NCBI GenBank assembly: GCA_004369085.1
Contig: ML210149.1
Coordinates: forward strand, 248,001 to 312,000
Reading direction: 5' to 3'
DNA from: Coprinopsis marcescibilis
Taxonomy: Eukaryota > Basidiomycota > Agaricomycetes > Agaricales > Psathyrellaceae
Length of the DNA: 64,000 nucleotides
Under the pieces are notes generated by a model that was given only the letters and a program-made list of their open reading frames with translations, was not told the DNA's origin and did no database searches. Below, one piece after another: positions 24,735 to 35,174 of the stretch (its first letter is position 1; each line of letters begins with the position of its first letter). The translations under genes were made by a program, and so were the position numbers.

Positions 24735-26029
24735 CTAGCGCTGCTCCTCCTCGTTATATCGATAAGTAGCGAGTTCTTGGCGGATTTTTTCTATTTGTCC
24801 TGGCGTGAACTCCGACCTGCATTCGTCCGAAGAGTAATCCATGAAATTGACTAGTTGTTGAATTGGTTAGTATCACGAGAGACATTATAGCAAGAAAACT
24901 CTTACAGATGGGGTCGTCACCAGGATCGTTTCCACAAGTGTCGATGGCCGTGCAGCCGTTCTTTGTGGAAGTCGGGGCGAGTTGCATGGGCGTATCGTCC
25001 ACAAAGTCACCCTCTCCTGAGCAACTTTTTCCTTGCTATTTACAATCAATGCGTCAGCAATCGCAGCAGATAACGCAATATTACTGAGGTTTAACTCACG
25101 AATGTGTGGTATAGTCCGACCCAATGGCCAACTTCGTGGGTCAGCGTTCGCCCGAAGCGAGTCTTGCTCCTTCCTCCTGGTATAATACTATACTTCAGAA
25201 TAACGCCATCTCGAATTGAGTCTTGGTCGGTTTTATCAAAGTTCCAAGGGAATGCAGCATATCCCGCAGGACCGTTTGGTAGCCTACATTATGCCTGTAT
25301 TTAGCTTTGCACCATTTGATATGCTACGCTCGGCACTCACTGGATTGTCCAAACATTTAAAGTGTCCCTGCCACCGACCCTTGTACTTTCCTTCATCTCC
25401 ACCTCCAGATCACTGACAAAGGGTTAATCAAAGCTGAATTGAGGCCATGGTCGCCACTATACTCACAGTCCTTCTGTCTTGTTCGCGTTGAAGAACCAAT
25501 TCTCCTCAGACCAGTGGTTTATTTCGGCGAGCTCAAAGTTAACGCCTGTTGAGGAGAAATCCGCGTTCAAGTTGTCCACCATGGTCTGAATTACTTCATC
25601 GCTTTTTGACCCAGTTAAAATATGGCTGTTTCGAGGGATATTGATACGCACTCAAGCCAGCCCCCTTCGAACGATGTGTTGGCAACCACGTTGTGGTAAT
25701 GCAGTTGGAATGTAAAGTGCTCTTCATCCGCCCTGTGAGGTCGGCGCATCGTACGGAATCGTTTTTCTTCCTTGTGCGCATCGTCGACGGAGATGTCTGT
25801 TCCACAGCTGCGAAGTATATTTAGGGTCTATTTTGACATGAGAGGCTCCAGGGAGCATCACTCACTCATCTGAGGGGTCATCAGGGAGATCGTCGCTACC
25901 GCGGTGCGTAGACCCCGAGTTCGAGTGAGCTTCGTTACGATTAAGAGATGAGAAATGGAATGCAGGAGAGGCCCAAGCGGTTGTCGCTAGACACAGAGAC
26001 AGGAGCCCGACAAAGTTAGTTGGAAGCAT
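24735..26029 (-). CDS. Secreted M43 metalloprotease (MEP1/pappalysin-like), copy 2
   Basis: Starts MLPTNFVGLLSLCLATTAWA (signal peptide, ATG 26027-26029), then shares with copy 1 the blocks SPAFHFSS, CGTDI, FEGGWLE, MKESTRVGGRDTLNVWT, LPNGPAGYAAFPW, HEVGHWVGLYHTF, CSGEGDFVDDTP, CTAIDTCGNDPGDDPI and NFMDYSSDECRSEFTPGQIE. It ends TYRYNEEEQR with stop at 24735-24737. All three zinc His ligands, the catalytic Glu and the Met-turn are intact. Intron positions correspond to those of copy 1, so this is a tandem duplication. It differs from copy 1 by an acidic/His-Ser-rich propeptide segment (THRGSDDLPDDPSDE) before the first conserved Cys. Confidence 0.9.
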
Positions 26030-26091
26030 TGTGGAGGCGTTGCGGGGGCGTAAGAGGTGAGCTTGATTGGCAAAGCTTCATTGCTCGGTGG

Positions 26092-26099
26092 GTTTTATG
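26092..26099 (-). promoter_or_regulatory. TATA-like element of M43 copy 2
   Basis: Minus-strand GCATAAAACC lies about 65 bp upstream of the copy 2 ATG. The core is weaker than that of copy 1. Position only. No expression evidence. Confidence 0.3.
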
Positions 26100-27366
26100 C
26101 ACTTCCTGGATGGGCGCTCATTGCCGGGCCTAGTGATCTGCCGTCAGCGCTCAAAGAGAAGGCAACCAGGTGGCTATGGAACTGCCTTTCCGAAGTGGGC
26201 GCCGGAGGTAAACATTGATTAGGGGTTGTTTCGCGGGTCGGGTTTCGAGGGACAGCATCAAATCATTCAAAGTTTTGATGACAGTGCCTGCATTCGTATG
26301 CAATTCCGGAGCTAGTGTGAGCGGGCGCGTAAGTCACCGATATCGCCAATCCCTAACGATTTTTGAAGATAGCTCGAAAAGACCGTTGAGACTATTATTT
26401 AAGGCTTAATTTATTACCGCTGGCCATCACTCCATTCAGACGCGACACTTTGCTTCGATAGATATCTGATATTGACGAGTCCAGCGTCCACTGGAGGACA
26501 ACCGGAAACGCGTCTGGGTAACAACAGAACTGGTTAGGTGATAAACTCGCTACCGTACAGCCGGTAGTTTGCTACCACCCGGTGCAATTACCCTCTTTCT
26601 GTGCGGGCCTCCAGGCTCCAGCACCGGCTCTTCAGATCCCTCTAGGCTACTGCTCCGTAGCATATTTGGAAGATAGATGCCCTTAAGCTTTAAAATAGAG
26701 ACTTACATTGTCTTTTCTTTTTTTTCTTTTGACCAATCGACATTGTAGGTCCAGTGTGGCGCCTCAACTTCGAACGCCTCTGACGCTAGTTGGCCGCATT
26801 GTGAATTGCGAAGAAGATGTGAGTTAACTTTCTCGACATAGAACAACTTCTGCAAGGAGTGGCCATCGTTGTGTTAAAGACCCATTCAATCAGCGCCCAA
26901 CGATAACGGCAAGGAGGAGAAACTAGCCACGCTTTGCCTGGGCCGGATACTAGGAAAAGCACACTGAAATGTGTAGTTTCAAAGAATCAGCCCCAAAGCT
27001 GTGGTTGAAGCACAGGATTGTGATTAGCGTTCGCGGGGTGATTGGGGCCGCAGCGCCACCCCAGTTAACGGCAGAATTAGGGTGCTGAGCTGCGCTGCCA
27101 GTTACAGACATCGTCTGGAGAGCTATGCCCATCTGTTTCTGTGCTGTCTATGTGCCAGTCAGCAACGTGAGCAACTGTCTCGGAAGTTGCCGGTGTTGCC
27201 GGTGAGGTCCGGCATGGATTCCATGGAATTGCCGAAAAATGACTCCTGCTCTTCCTTGTTCCTTCACCTTCAACGCACACGACTTGCATAATCGCGAAAC
27301 ACGGTCGTTTCTCTTAATAATCTACACAACTATCGCCTTAGACTGTTCTTTACCTCCGAAACTGAC
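26100..27366. other. 1.27-kb divergent intergenic region (M43 copy 2 / URM1)
   Basis: No coding frame with features. A T-rich tract (TTTTCTTTTTTTTCTTTT, ~26713-26732) is present. It may act as a nucleosome-excluding promoter tract. Confidence 0.35.
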
Positions 27367-27791
27367 ATGGCATCACAAACACCACCGAATATTTCGCTGA
27401 AAATCGAATTCAGCGGTGGTCTGGAATTACTATTCTCAAATCAACGCTCGCATAAAATCTCAATACCATCGGAGGTCCCAAAAGACAACAATACGAGACT
27501 TTCGCCACCAGATGGGTCAACTAAGCCGGCAGATATCTCGTATCTGGTCTATTATCTTCGGGATCATCTGCTGCAGGAGCGAGGAGAGTTGTTTGAGGAG
27601 GATGGGACGGTGTACGTGTACTGTGATTTTTCTACCACTGTACAGGGTCTTACGGGTGAAATATTATCTTTAGACGACCGGGTATACTTGTGCTGGTGAA
27701 TGATACGGACTGGGAGCTTGAGGGTGAGGGAGATTATGTTTTGAAGGACGGAGATGAGATCGTTTTTATCTCGACGTTGCACGGAGGCTAG
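27367..27791 (+). CDS. URM1: Ubiquitin-related modifier 1
   Basis: Sulfur carrier of the URM1-NCS tRNA thiolation pathway and a protein modifier. Two exons joined over an intron (~27613-27672, TTTAG acceptor). Landmarks: the beta-grasp start [62 protein letters not shown]. The C-terminus is exactly the conserved Gly-Gly that is thiocarboxylated. Length ~122 aa. A Ser/Pro/Asp loop near residue 45 is slightly longer than in yeast. RCF1 lies 0.6 kb downstream. Confidence 0.95.
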
Positions 27792-28405
27792 ATCAACTGT
27801 GTGGGGATGGTAAAACATACCAACACCAAGTCAAACCTGGATGCAAAAGTCAGCCTGAAGATTGACTACACGATGCAACAGTTCTCTAATTTCCAGGGGC
27901 TCACTCGTCCGAGAGTCAAAATCCCTAGCGGATAGCAACGCGCGGGGCAAGCTGGGGAAATTGCTACATTTATAGCACCATATGTATACCACCTCATTGT
28001 ATTTCTATTACAATTCACAATATTTCCTGTCTTTCAACTTGATTTGGAGAATGTGAGAGAGGGTATGCCAGTATGTTGTGCATCGGGTGTGAAAGATTTT
28101 GATCGGAAGCTGTCCTACCGTGACCACCGGCGCCGGTGCGTGCTCGTTGTCTTCCTTGAGCATAACGTTCACCTCGCTGTGCTACGCCGACCACTATACC
28201 AGGGCTCACTGTCCTCAAAGCACCTCTGTTGTATACCATCCGTGAGGTTCCGATGCATTCCACGTCGTGCTAATCCTTCTCATATCTTTCTCACAGATTT
28301 CGTCTATTAACGGGATCTCGTCCTTGACGGTTCGTACATGCGCTCTATGGCTAGGTTTAGCGAAAGTGCTGACCGAAGGACCGCGATAATTCCAGCAGGG
28401 AAATC
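27792..28405. other. Intergenic region, URM1 to RCF1
   Basis: About 0.6 kb. Short frames on both strands have no features. Probably the 3' UTR of URM1 and the promoter of RCF1. Confidence 0.4.
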
Positions 28406-28953
28406 ATGGACTACGCAAACGAAACATGGACTGAGAAGTTCAAGAGAAAGTTTAACGAGAATCCTTGGGTTCCACTGGGTACGTACCGTGTCTGCTAAAC
28501 CTCGGGATGTGTATCTGACGAAACTATGCCTTCATGATTCATAAAGGATGCGGAGCGACTGTTGGTGCCCTCATCATGTCTGCGGTCAAGATGCGGCAAG
28601 GAAACTCAAAGCATATGAACTACTGGATGCGTGCTCGAGTCACCTTGCAAGGATTGACAATTCTCGCAATCCTTGCAGGTTCAATGGCTATCCAAAAGAA
28701 GAAAGAGGAAGAGGAAGCTAATAGCGAACTACAACGGCTACGAAAGGAAGAGATGCGACGGAATGAGTGGGACCTGTTCGAGGCACGACTTCGAAACGCG
28801 GAACAGGCACACTCGGAGGAAACTGCGCTGAGTGCTGCTCTGCACAAGCAAAATGTTGTCGCCCAATTTCACCAAACGACGATTCGCCCGGAGGTCGGGA
28901 CCAACGAGGTGTCTCCCTCATCTCCAACGAAGTCCTGGTGGAAATTGTGGTGA
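28406..28953 (+). CDS. RCF1: Respiratory supercomplex factor 1, HIG1-domain protein
   Basis: Mitochondrial inner-membrane protein that helps assemble complex III/IV supercomplexes. ATG 28406 gives MDYANETWTEKFKRKFNENPWVPLG, one intron (~28480-28547) is removed, then GCGATVGALIMSAVKMRQG (TM1), MNYWMRARVTLQGLTILAILAGSMA (TM2 with the conserved R-A-R/Q-G of the HIG1 domain), a charged coiled-coil KKKEEEEANSELQRLRKEEMRR and a polar tail ending SWWKLW. The length (~160 aa) matches yeast Rcf1. ISD11, another mitochondrial gene, is the convergent neighbour. Confidence 0.93.
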
Positions 28954-29279
28954 TTTGTCGCGCAGGATGAACCTGGCTGCGACGAAGTTATCTGAGGTAG
29001 ACGCGCCCGTCTACATATTACATTATGGAAATTCTAAGGTACTAATGAATACGGTGAATGTGACAGCCGAGGAGAAATCTAGGCCACTTCATTATGCGCA
29101 GGTAGAACCTGCGGCTATGAGTTTCGTTTTGCCAATTGTCGCGAGTGTATGCAATGCTTCGTGCGCGTGATGTCAAGGTATGTGTTGTCGAGCGGGGCGC
29201 AGCGGAAATTCATTGAGCTAAACCAAAAAACTTGGAGTAAACCAAACGTCTGCAAGCAGTCGCTGTGCATGTCGCAAAG

Positions 29280-29645
29280 TTAGTTGTTGCCGCGTTCCAT
29301 TGCTTCTTCTGGCGCTTTTTGGACTTCGACGGCCAGTTTCCATCCACCGTAAAGTTGGTTGACGATGGAACTTCGGCGAAGGACTGTAGAGTCCTTCACA
29401 GCCTGGGAGTACAGATCCCTAACCTTGTTGGGATCGGTTTCGCTCTAGATAACCGAACTCAGCATTCGTGCTGTTAATTTTCGTGACAGTTCATAACAGC
29501 TCACCTGAATCTGACGAAACGTTTCCTGTGTCTTTTCCACGAAGTAGTTCCGGAAGTTATAGGAGCTAAACGAAGAGGACGAGCGAAGCATGTTGTGGTA
29601 GAGGCGCAAGATTGCCTGTTTACTGGGGGTTGCAACCGGCGTCAT
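29280..29645 (-). CDS. ISD11: LYR-family iron-sulfur biogenesis protein ISD11 (LYRM4)
   Basis: Small mitochondrial partner that stabilises the cysteine desulfurase Nfs1. Read from ATG 29643-29645: MTPVATPSKQAILRLYHNMLRSS, then FSSYNFRNYFVEKTQETFRQIQ, an intron (~29444-29508), then SETDPNKVRDLYSQAVKDSTVLRRSS, NQLYGGWKLAVE and a tail ending RGNN, about 100 aa. The pattern (LY-x motif, YNFR, 'VRDLY', 'vnqLY') fits ISD11. The canonical LYR tripeptide reads L-Y-H here. Two upstream in-frame ATGs exist. The chosen one gives the normal N-terminus. Confidence 0.88.
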
Positions 29646-31400
29646 GTTGCTACTAACAAAAGAGGGTTTCAATATGAGTTTCATGACAAGAATGAATCGT
29701 ATTGGGCACCTTCGTCGTGTCGTTGGAAGCCCGAAGATGACCGCAGCGTGGTGACAACCTTTGAACTGACGATGAGCTCAGTGATGTCTTGTATTTGCGA
29801 TTGTTAGGACGTAATGGTAATGGCCTTTGGGATTCCCTTCTGATCATTGGTCAGATCTCCACTTCTATCACCAACCTCAACGTTCAACGTTCAACCTCAG
29901 CCTTCTGAAGCTTGGAAGCCTAGGACCTCACAGACTCGGTGTAGACTGGTAGCGGATGCTCTGACAGAAGGTACATACCTAGCTGGAAGCGGCTTCAAAT
30001 CTAAAATCAGCGAAGCAGTCTCGTGAGCTTTTCGGCCTTCAGAGCGCTCGGAACTCGCCAGTCTGCTGGTCTCCTGGATTTCGCAATACTGTGACCTGGG
30101 CAGGGACGTCGTGCATGCACTGAAAACTGGGGACGCCGTCTTTTTCTTTACTTCGTGGTCCTTGCTTCGTGGACAAGGGCCTTCCCTGCACGCTTCGCCA
30201 CTAGTCGCTGTCGGTTCGCCATCGCATCGCATCGGGTTTTTAAAGGGTCTCCTGCTCAGCTTAGTGCTTTCATTATCAACGTCGCCGCTGTCATCGGTTC
30301 TCTGGTTTATCACTTGCTCGTGGTCACCTGGGGTTCTTGGTTGGCGCCCCTATCCCATGACATGATCCAGAGAAACCTTCTTCAGACATGTTTAGGCTCT
30401 GCTCTTCCCAGATCCGCAAAATCTTGAACAAAACGATCGGATACCAGCCCGGGATGTCGGACTACGACTAGCGAGTGATGGTCTTCTTCGCTGATCCTTG
30501 GCCCAACGCGCCTTCCAGTCCTTCTTGGTGATGTCGTGTTGTCCCTTTCTTGACCTTGTGCTCACTGTCCTTGATGGACCAGAAAATTATGCATGTTCCA
30601 TATCACTATGTATTATTCATAACGTTATTCTAGGACGTTGAGCCTCCAAGCACAAGTTTCTGCAAAGCCCTCGCTCGATTCAGAGAAGTATCTGTGTAAA
30701 TTAGCGTCTCCGCACTAAATCTGTATTGACTCGAGGAGTTCATGTGAACAGTCCTCATAGGCTATACGACTAGATATGAATTCGGCGTGCCGCTCAAGAC
30801 CCGATACGTTTTGTTTCTGTGGGCACGCTCATAACGCAACCTAGGATGATGTTCGTGTCACTTTTCACATATGCATCAAATTCAAGATGCCTCGAGGACG
30901 ATTACCGCACTAAATTTGATGAAATCCCGAGCGCTCACACTCATTTTTATGGCCTTGAAGCAACTTGCGCAACCCTGGACAACAAGCGAGTATTTAGGCT
31001 TCCATACCCGCCCTCCAAGAAGCACGAATCGGAATTCCGGTGCGTAATCTTCTTAATGAACGCGAGGTTGACCGTTCTTTGTGTCAATCTGTAGACCCAA
31101 TGTGCTCTGGAATATCCGCTGTGAGAAAGATTCGCGCACAGGGATAGGCCGAGGGTTGTCATTCATTATTCACGGGTCACATTCATGTCACTTTATATTG
31201 AACAGTAACCCTTTTTAGCTCGAAATCCTGTTGATCAAGCTACCTCCAACCAAGAATCCTTCCGCCAAACCCTAGGCCCAGGGACCGATCAAAAATCTGA
31301 CATGACCGGTACAGTATAAAATCATCACAGCATCATCCCGTATCCTCATTCTCCTCGATCTTTCCCCTCCTTTTCTCTTTCACTTTCTGGTTGCCCCATA
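29646..31400. other. 1.75-kb interval without a supported gene
   Basis: Minus frame 29897-30313 (138 codons) and overlapping plus frames around 30111-30427 lack domains and conflict with each other. One plus frame has a hydrophobic patch (AFIINVAAVIGSLVYHLLV), but I cannot find a start or splice model. The last ~90 bp hold the aquaglyceroporin promoter. Confidence 0.35.
31315..31320 (+). promoter_or_regulatory. TATA box candidate of the aquaglyceroporin gene
   Basis: TATAAA about 80 bp before ATG 31401, followed by a pyrimidine-rich leader (TTTCCCCTCCTTTTCTCTTTC), a usual basidiomycete core-promoter arrangement. Confidence 0.5.
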
Positions 31401-32949
31401 ATGGCCAGCAACTCCATTGTAGACTCCTCCAGTCCATACAAGGTCGATTCCGCCATTTCAGTCAGGAAGGCTAGAATGTCGGATGACTTGGAGGCCCAAC
31501 AAACCCCTTCCCGAGTCGTTGTGGAGCAGATTCACGAACAACCGAAGCGTACCACTGCATGGGGCAAGATAAGGTATGTGTTCTATATATCCCCTCCTGT
31601 CCTACCCTAATTTCAACTGCGATACAGGTCTGCGATCCGTGAGCCTATGGCTGAGTTCATTGGCACGGCCCTCCTTGTTATATTTGGCGCGGGGTCGGCT
31701 TGCTCGGTGGTCCTCTCGACCAACAGAGATGTTGCATCTTCGAACAAGGGAGTGAGTAAAACTGATATTTCTTGAAGCCAGGGAGTTGATGACCCGTCCA
31801 CATAGGATTTCCTTTCCATTAATTTTGGATGGGCAATCGGTAAGCTAACATTAGCCGCTTGGAAATTTTCTTCATCTAACTTTTTTGGTGATGCAGGTAT
31901 CGCCATGGGTGTTTGGGTCAGTGGTGGCATTTCGGGCGGTCATATCAACCCTGCTGTGAGTAGCCAAATCATTCTTTTGTTGGTAGAATATAACGCCCGC
32001 AATGGATAGGTGACCCTCACTATGGCCGTCTGGCGCGGATTTCCTTGGAAAAAAGTCCCTGGTGTGTGTTATTTCGTCAACTGACATATGATGAACGACG
32101 AATGACTGATGCCACAACCCCTATAAAGCGTATATTGGCGCCCAAATATTGGGAGGTCTCGTTGGGGCAGCAATCATTTACGGATCTTACTTCCACGCTA
32201 TTGACATTTTTGAAGGGCCTGGGGTCCGAACGGAGGCCACCGCTGGCTTTTTTGCGACCTATGCCGTAAGTAGCTCGGGGACGACAATTGGTTTCAGTTC
32301 TGACGTTGACTTGATGTTGTCTGCATAGTTACCCTACATGACTCCGGCTTCATGTTTCTTCGCTGAATTTCTTGCCACAGCAATTCTATCGATGATGGTT
32401 TTGGCTATGACGGACAAACGCAACATGATGCCAACGACCGGTTTGTTGCCCCTTGGGCTATTTTTGTTGTTCATGGGTTTCGGAGTGTCCCTGGGAATGC
32501 AAACGGGTAAGTCTTAATGTGTGTATGTGCGTAGTTGTCAGATGATACTAATGTTGTACGCCATCACCCACAGCCTATGCCCTGAATCCAGCACGGGACT
32601 TTGGTCCTCGACTGTTCCTTTCTATGGCCGGCTACGGCAAAGAGGTGTACACTTACCGCAAGTACGTCAACTATTTCCCATTTGAAAGTTTTGCATTCCT
32701 TCCCGCATTCCGTGCCGTTCTCACCAATTGCCATTTTGAACGTCCTCTGGCCGTTGTATTCATTTTCATTGCGTTTGTCCTTGATGTGGAAATTCCCGAA
32801 ATGGTGGCTAATTTTGCTTGTTATTCAGCCATTATTGGATATGGTGTCCTATCATCGCACCAATTGTTGGTGCACAAGCGGGCGCTGCTTTGTATGATCT
32901 GTTCCTCTTTGAGGAACCCACTATCTTTAATCGCAAGTCGGGATACTGA
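31401..32949 (+). CDS. Aquaglyceroporin (MIP family channel)
   Basis: Six-span membrane channel, probably for glycerol and water. A disordered cytosolic N-terminus (~60 aa) precedes [23 protein letters not shown] (TM1). The first NPA box is in [21 protein letters not shown]. Later spans are [40 protein letters not shown] and [21 protein letters not shown], and the second box is [10 protein letters not shown]. The Asp after NPAR is the glycerol-facilitator (GlpF) signature. After a 167-nt last intron (32662-32828) the final span reads [25 protein letters not shown], ending FNRKSGY. About seven introns. The channel type is a motif-based inference. It is probably in the plasma membrane. Confidence 0.93.
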
Positions 32950-33963
32950 AGGAGGAACGATGGTACGCCAGGTGCCATTTGATTTGGGTTGTTCGCTTTG
33001 GGATTTCTGCACGGGGTTCTGTTTCTGTAACACATAGAAGGGTTCTCTACTTTCCAATATTCGCTTTCTTTCCAATGGGTTTGTTTGAATTTTCTCGCGT
33101 ATCAATCATTTTTTGGGTTTCCGTGACACTGTGCAATGTCTATCTTTCGCCAGTTCTGACTAACACATTCCTTACTTACCTACATTGCAACTAGTTGTTG
33201 TATCATCTTTAGTGTATGTTGTATATCTGATAAGCATGGGTTACAGGCTTAAAGCTGTTCTCTTTGAATGCTAGTGTATATGTATACTCGGGTACTGTCT
33301 GCGGATCATGAATGAGACGAGGCGTTGATTCAAACGGATATTCGCTTGCGAAATGGACAATAGGCCGCCCGTTACGTGGCGGTTTGGCGGCGGCGGAGCT
33401 GAAGTTGAGGGGTGGTCGCAAGCGCTAGTCGCGAGTAATCATGCAGATCGATCAACGGACTAGGGTGGCCTAGATTAAATCGCATACAAGCCGGTAATAG
33501 ATTCGGTGTAGATTGAAGCGAGTATAGAGATATCTCAGGTGCTTGTGTTGCCATTTCGTACATCTCCAGGGGGAACACAGTCCTACATGCACACCACAGA
33601 AATCCAAAATCCAAAGCGGTCGGTCTTCGACAAACTCAAGGCAGAAGCTTCCAGAAAAATTGAATGTTGACACACGTCGGTGGAAGGGGTGAAACTGAAG
33701 GTTTTCCCGAAGTTCTGGGGTCGCTTGAAATAACCGCTGAAGACGTTGAGGATTTTGAAACACCGGGACCGTGGCGCCAGGGTCCTGACTTTAGACGCCG
33801 GAAACAGCGGATTGATCGCATGACCGTCAGTGACAACTCAATTGAATGGGCCAACCAGGCCTGGACAACACCACCGTTTTTGCGACCGGTCATTGCACAG
33901 TAATCTCACTAGGCGTCTTTTACTGTGGGCTTAGATGGAGAGAAGGCTTAATTTGGGTCTGAA
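32950..33963. other. 1-kb intergenic region before the inverted-repeat element
   Basis: Contains a plus frame at 33664-33903 whose translation is charged and coding-like (EDVEDFETPGPWRQGPDFRR), but no upstream exon or family could be recognised. Overlapping minus frames are uninformative. A decayed exon or transposon remnant is possible. Confidence 0.3.
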
Positions 33964-34016
33964 TGGATGACATTCCATATCGATTTAGAAACCATAATTA
34001 TTTTCTAAACCTAAAT
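33964..34016 (+). repeat. Left terminal inverted repeat (53 bp)
   Basis: Perfect reverse complement of 34592-34644. AT-rich. Confidence 0.92.
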
Positions 34017-34058
34017 GTCCATCATACGGAGTTCGAATTTTAAGCCTTGCCCCAAATC

Positions 34059-34083
34059 NNNNNNNNNNNNNNNNNNNNNNNNN
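34059..34083. other. Assembly gap (25 N)
   Basis: A run of 25 unknown bases inside the inverted-repeat element. A fixed-size placeholder is likely, so sequence may be missing here. Confidence 0.95.
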
Positions 34084-34591
34084 CCTTTCATCCCTCCCAT
34101 AATGAGGCGATGCTGTGGTGATAGAAACCTACAAAAACATGCCTCGGATGTTTATAGCTCACAACAGAAGGGTTTTGACATGCGACACTTGTCCATAAAC
34201 CTCTGAACAAGGCCAACCAGCCAACACTTGGCACATTTCGTAGGGTGAACGCAGAATATGGAGTGTAAGAACTATTTCAGAGCACTGAAGCGCGTACGAT
34301 ACGGTACAAAGGTATCATAGAGTCCTTCCTTAATACGTATTCAACAGTAGATGCCACTTTAACGCGGTACTCAGGTTTAAGTTTGTGTAAGAGAACTTTG
34401 AGGGGCAACGGCCGAGACGGCAGGTTCCCCATTGGGATGAAATTTGGTTTAGAACACTGGTTTGAGTCTGGAGGGGGGGTCGGGAAACCTCACCCAGACT
34501 AAAATCTAGGATAAGGGCGAGTTTGACAGATGGCTGATGGGGGACTCCGCCGCTGCCGCATATGGACGAAATCAGCTGCGGCATCCCGGCA

Positions 34592-34644
34592 ATTTAGGTT
34601 TAGAAAATAATTATGGTTTCTAAATCGATATGGAATGTCATCCA
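34592..34644 (-). repeat. Right terminal inverted repeat (53 bp)
   Basis: Perfect reverse complement of 33964-34016. The match stops immediately inside (T/A mismatch at 34591 versus 34017). Confidence 0.92.
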
Positions 34645-35174
34645 ATGTGAGTAGAGGCTAGGAGCCTTAGGGGTGCAAGTAAGGAGCTCCATATTTTTAA
34701 ATGTAGTCCTGCGTGGTTTATTTCCCCCGGGGTTGGGCCAAGATCATTGCGCAACGTGGTGGGATGATGCTTTCTGGTCGGCTCCTGCCGATTCTCGTCG
34801 CCATGGACAATCCAAATCCGAAACAGCACTTTAAGACGTAATACGGAAGCCGTTTGCAAACCACTTGTGTGGTTTAGGGCGCCAGGACTTATGTGATGCT
34901 CAGTGGTCACCTTTGAAGTGTTCCATGGCGACATTCTGGCTGTTGAGTGGTCAAAGAAAAATTTAAAGAAGCTGTATTTTCTAAACGGGGACCCACAGTG
35001 ACTGTTTGAATACCAAGAAAAACGGTATATTTCGGACGTAACGGGGACGAGGGAACGCAAGGCAGCCGCATCAAAACATGTTCCTGAACCCGCTGACATA
35101 AGCCAGAAATAAGAGCTCATCAAGCAGCTCGCCTTCTGCCGTTGCCAGTTCCCTCCCCCCCTCTTGTCGCCAGA

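Larger units (their letters stand above)
33964..34644. mobile_element. Non-autonomous DNA transposon with perfect 53-bp terminal inverted repeats
   Basis: The left end 33964-34016 and right end 34592-34644 are exact reverse complements over 53 bp (both begin TGGATGACATTCC when read inward). The element spans ~681 bp including a 25-N gap, so its true length is uncertain. The interior holds no transposase-like frame (longest 84 codons, 34330-34584, featureless), so it is MITE-like or a deletion derivative. A possible 4-bp duplication AATG flanks it (33962-33965 and 34644-34647) but overlaps the repeat ends by a base, so the superfamily is undetermined. It sits ~530 bp upstream of the G-alpha gene. 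Confidence 0.85.

Noticed and set aside
29897..30427. Overlapping frames on both strands (138 and 90 codons)
   Set aside because: They conflict with each other and lack any domain or splice support.
33664..33903. 79-codon plus frame with coding-like composition
   Set aside because: No upstream exon, start context or family could be identified, so it is not listed as a gene.
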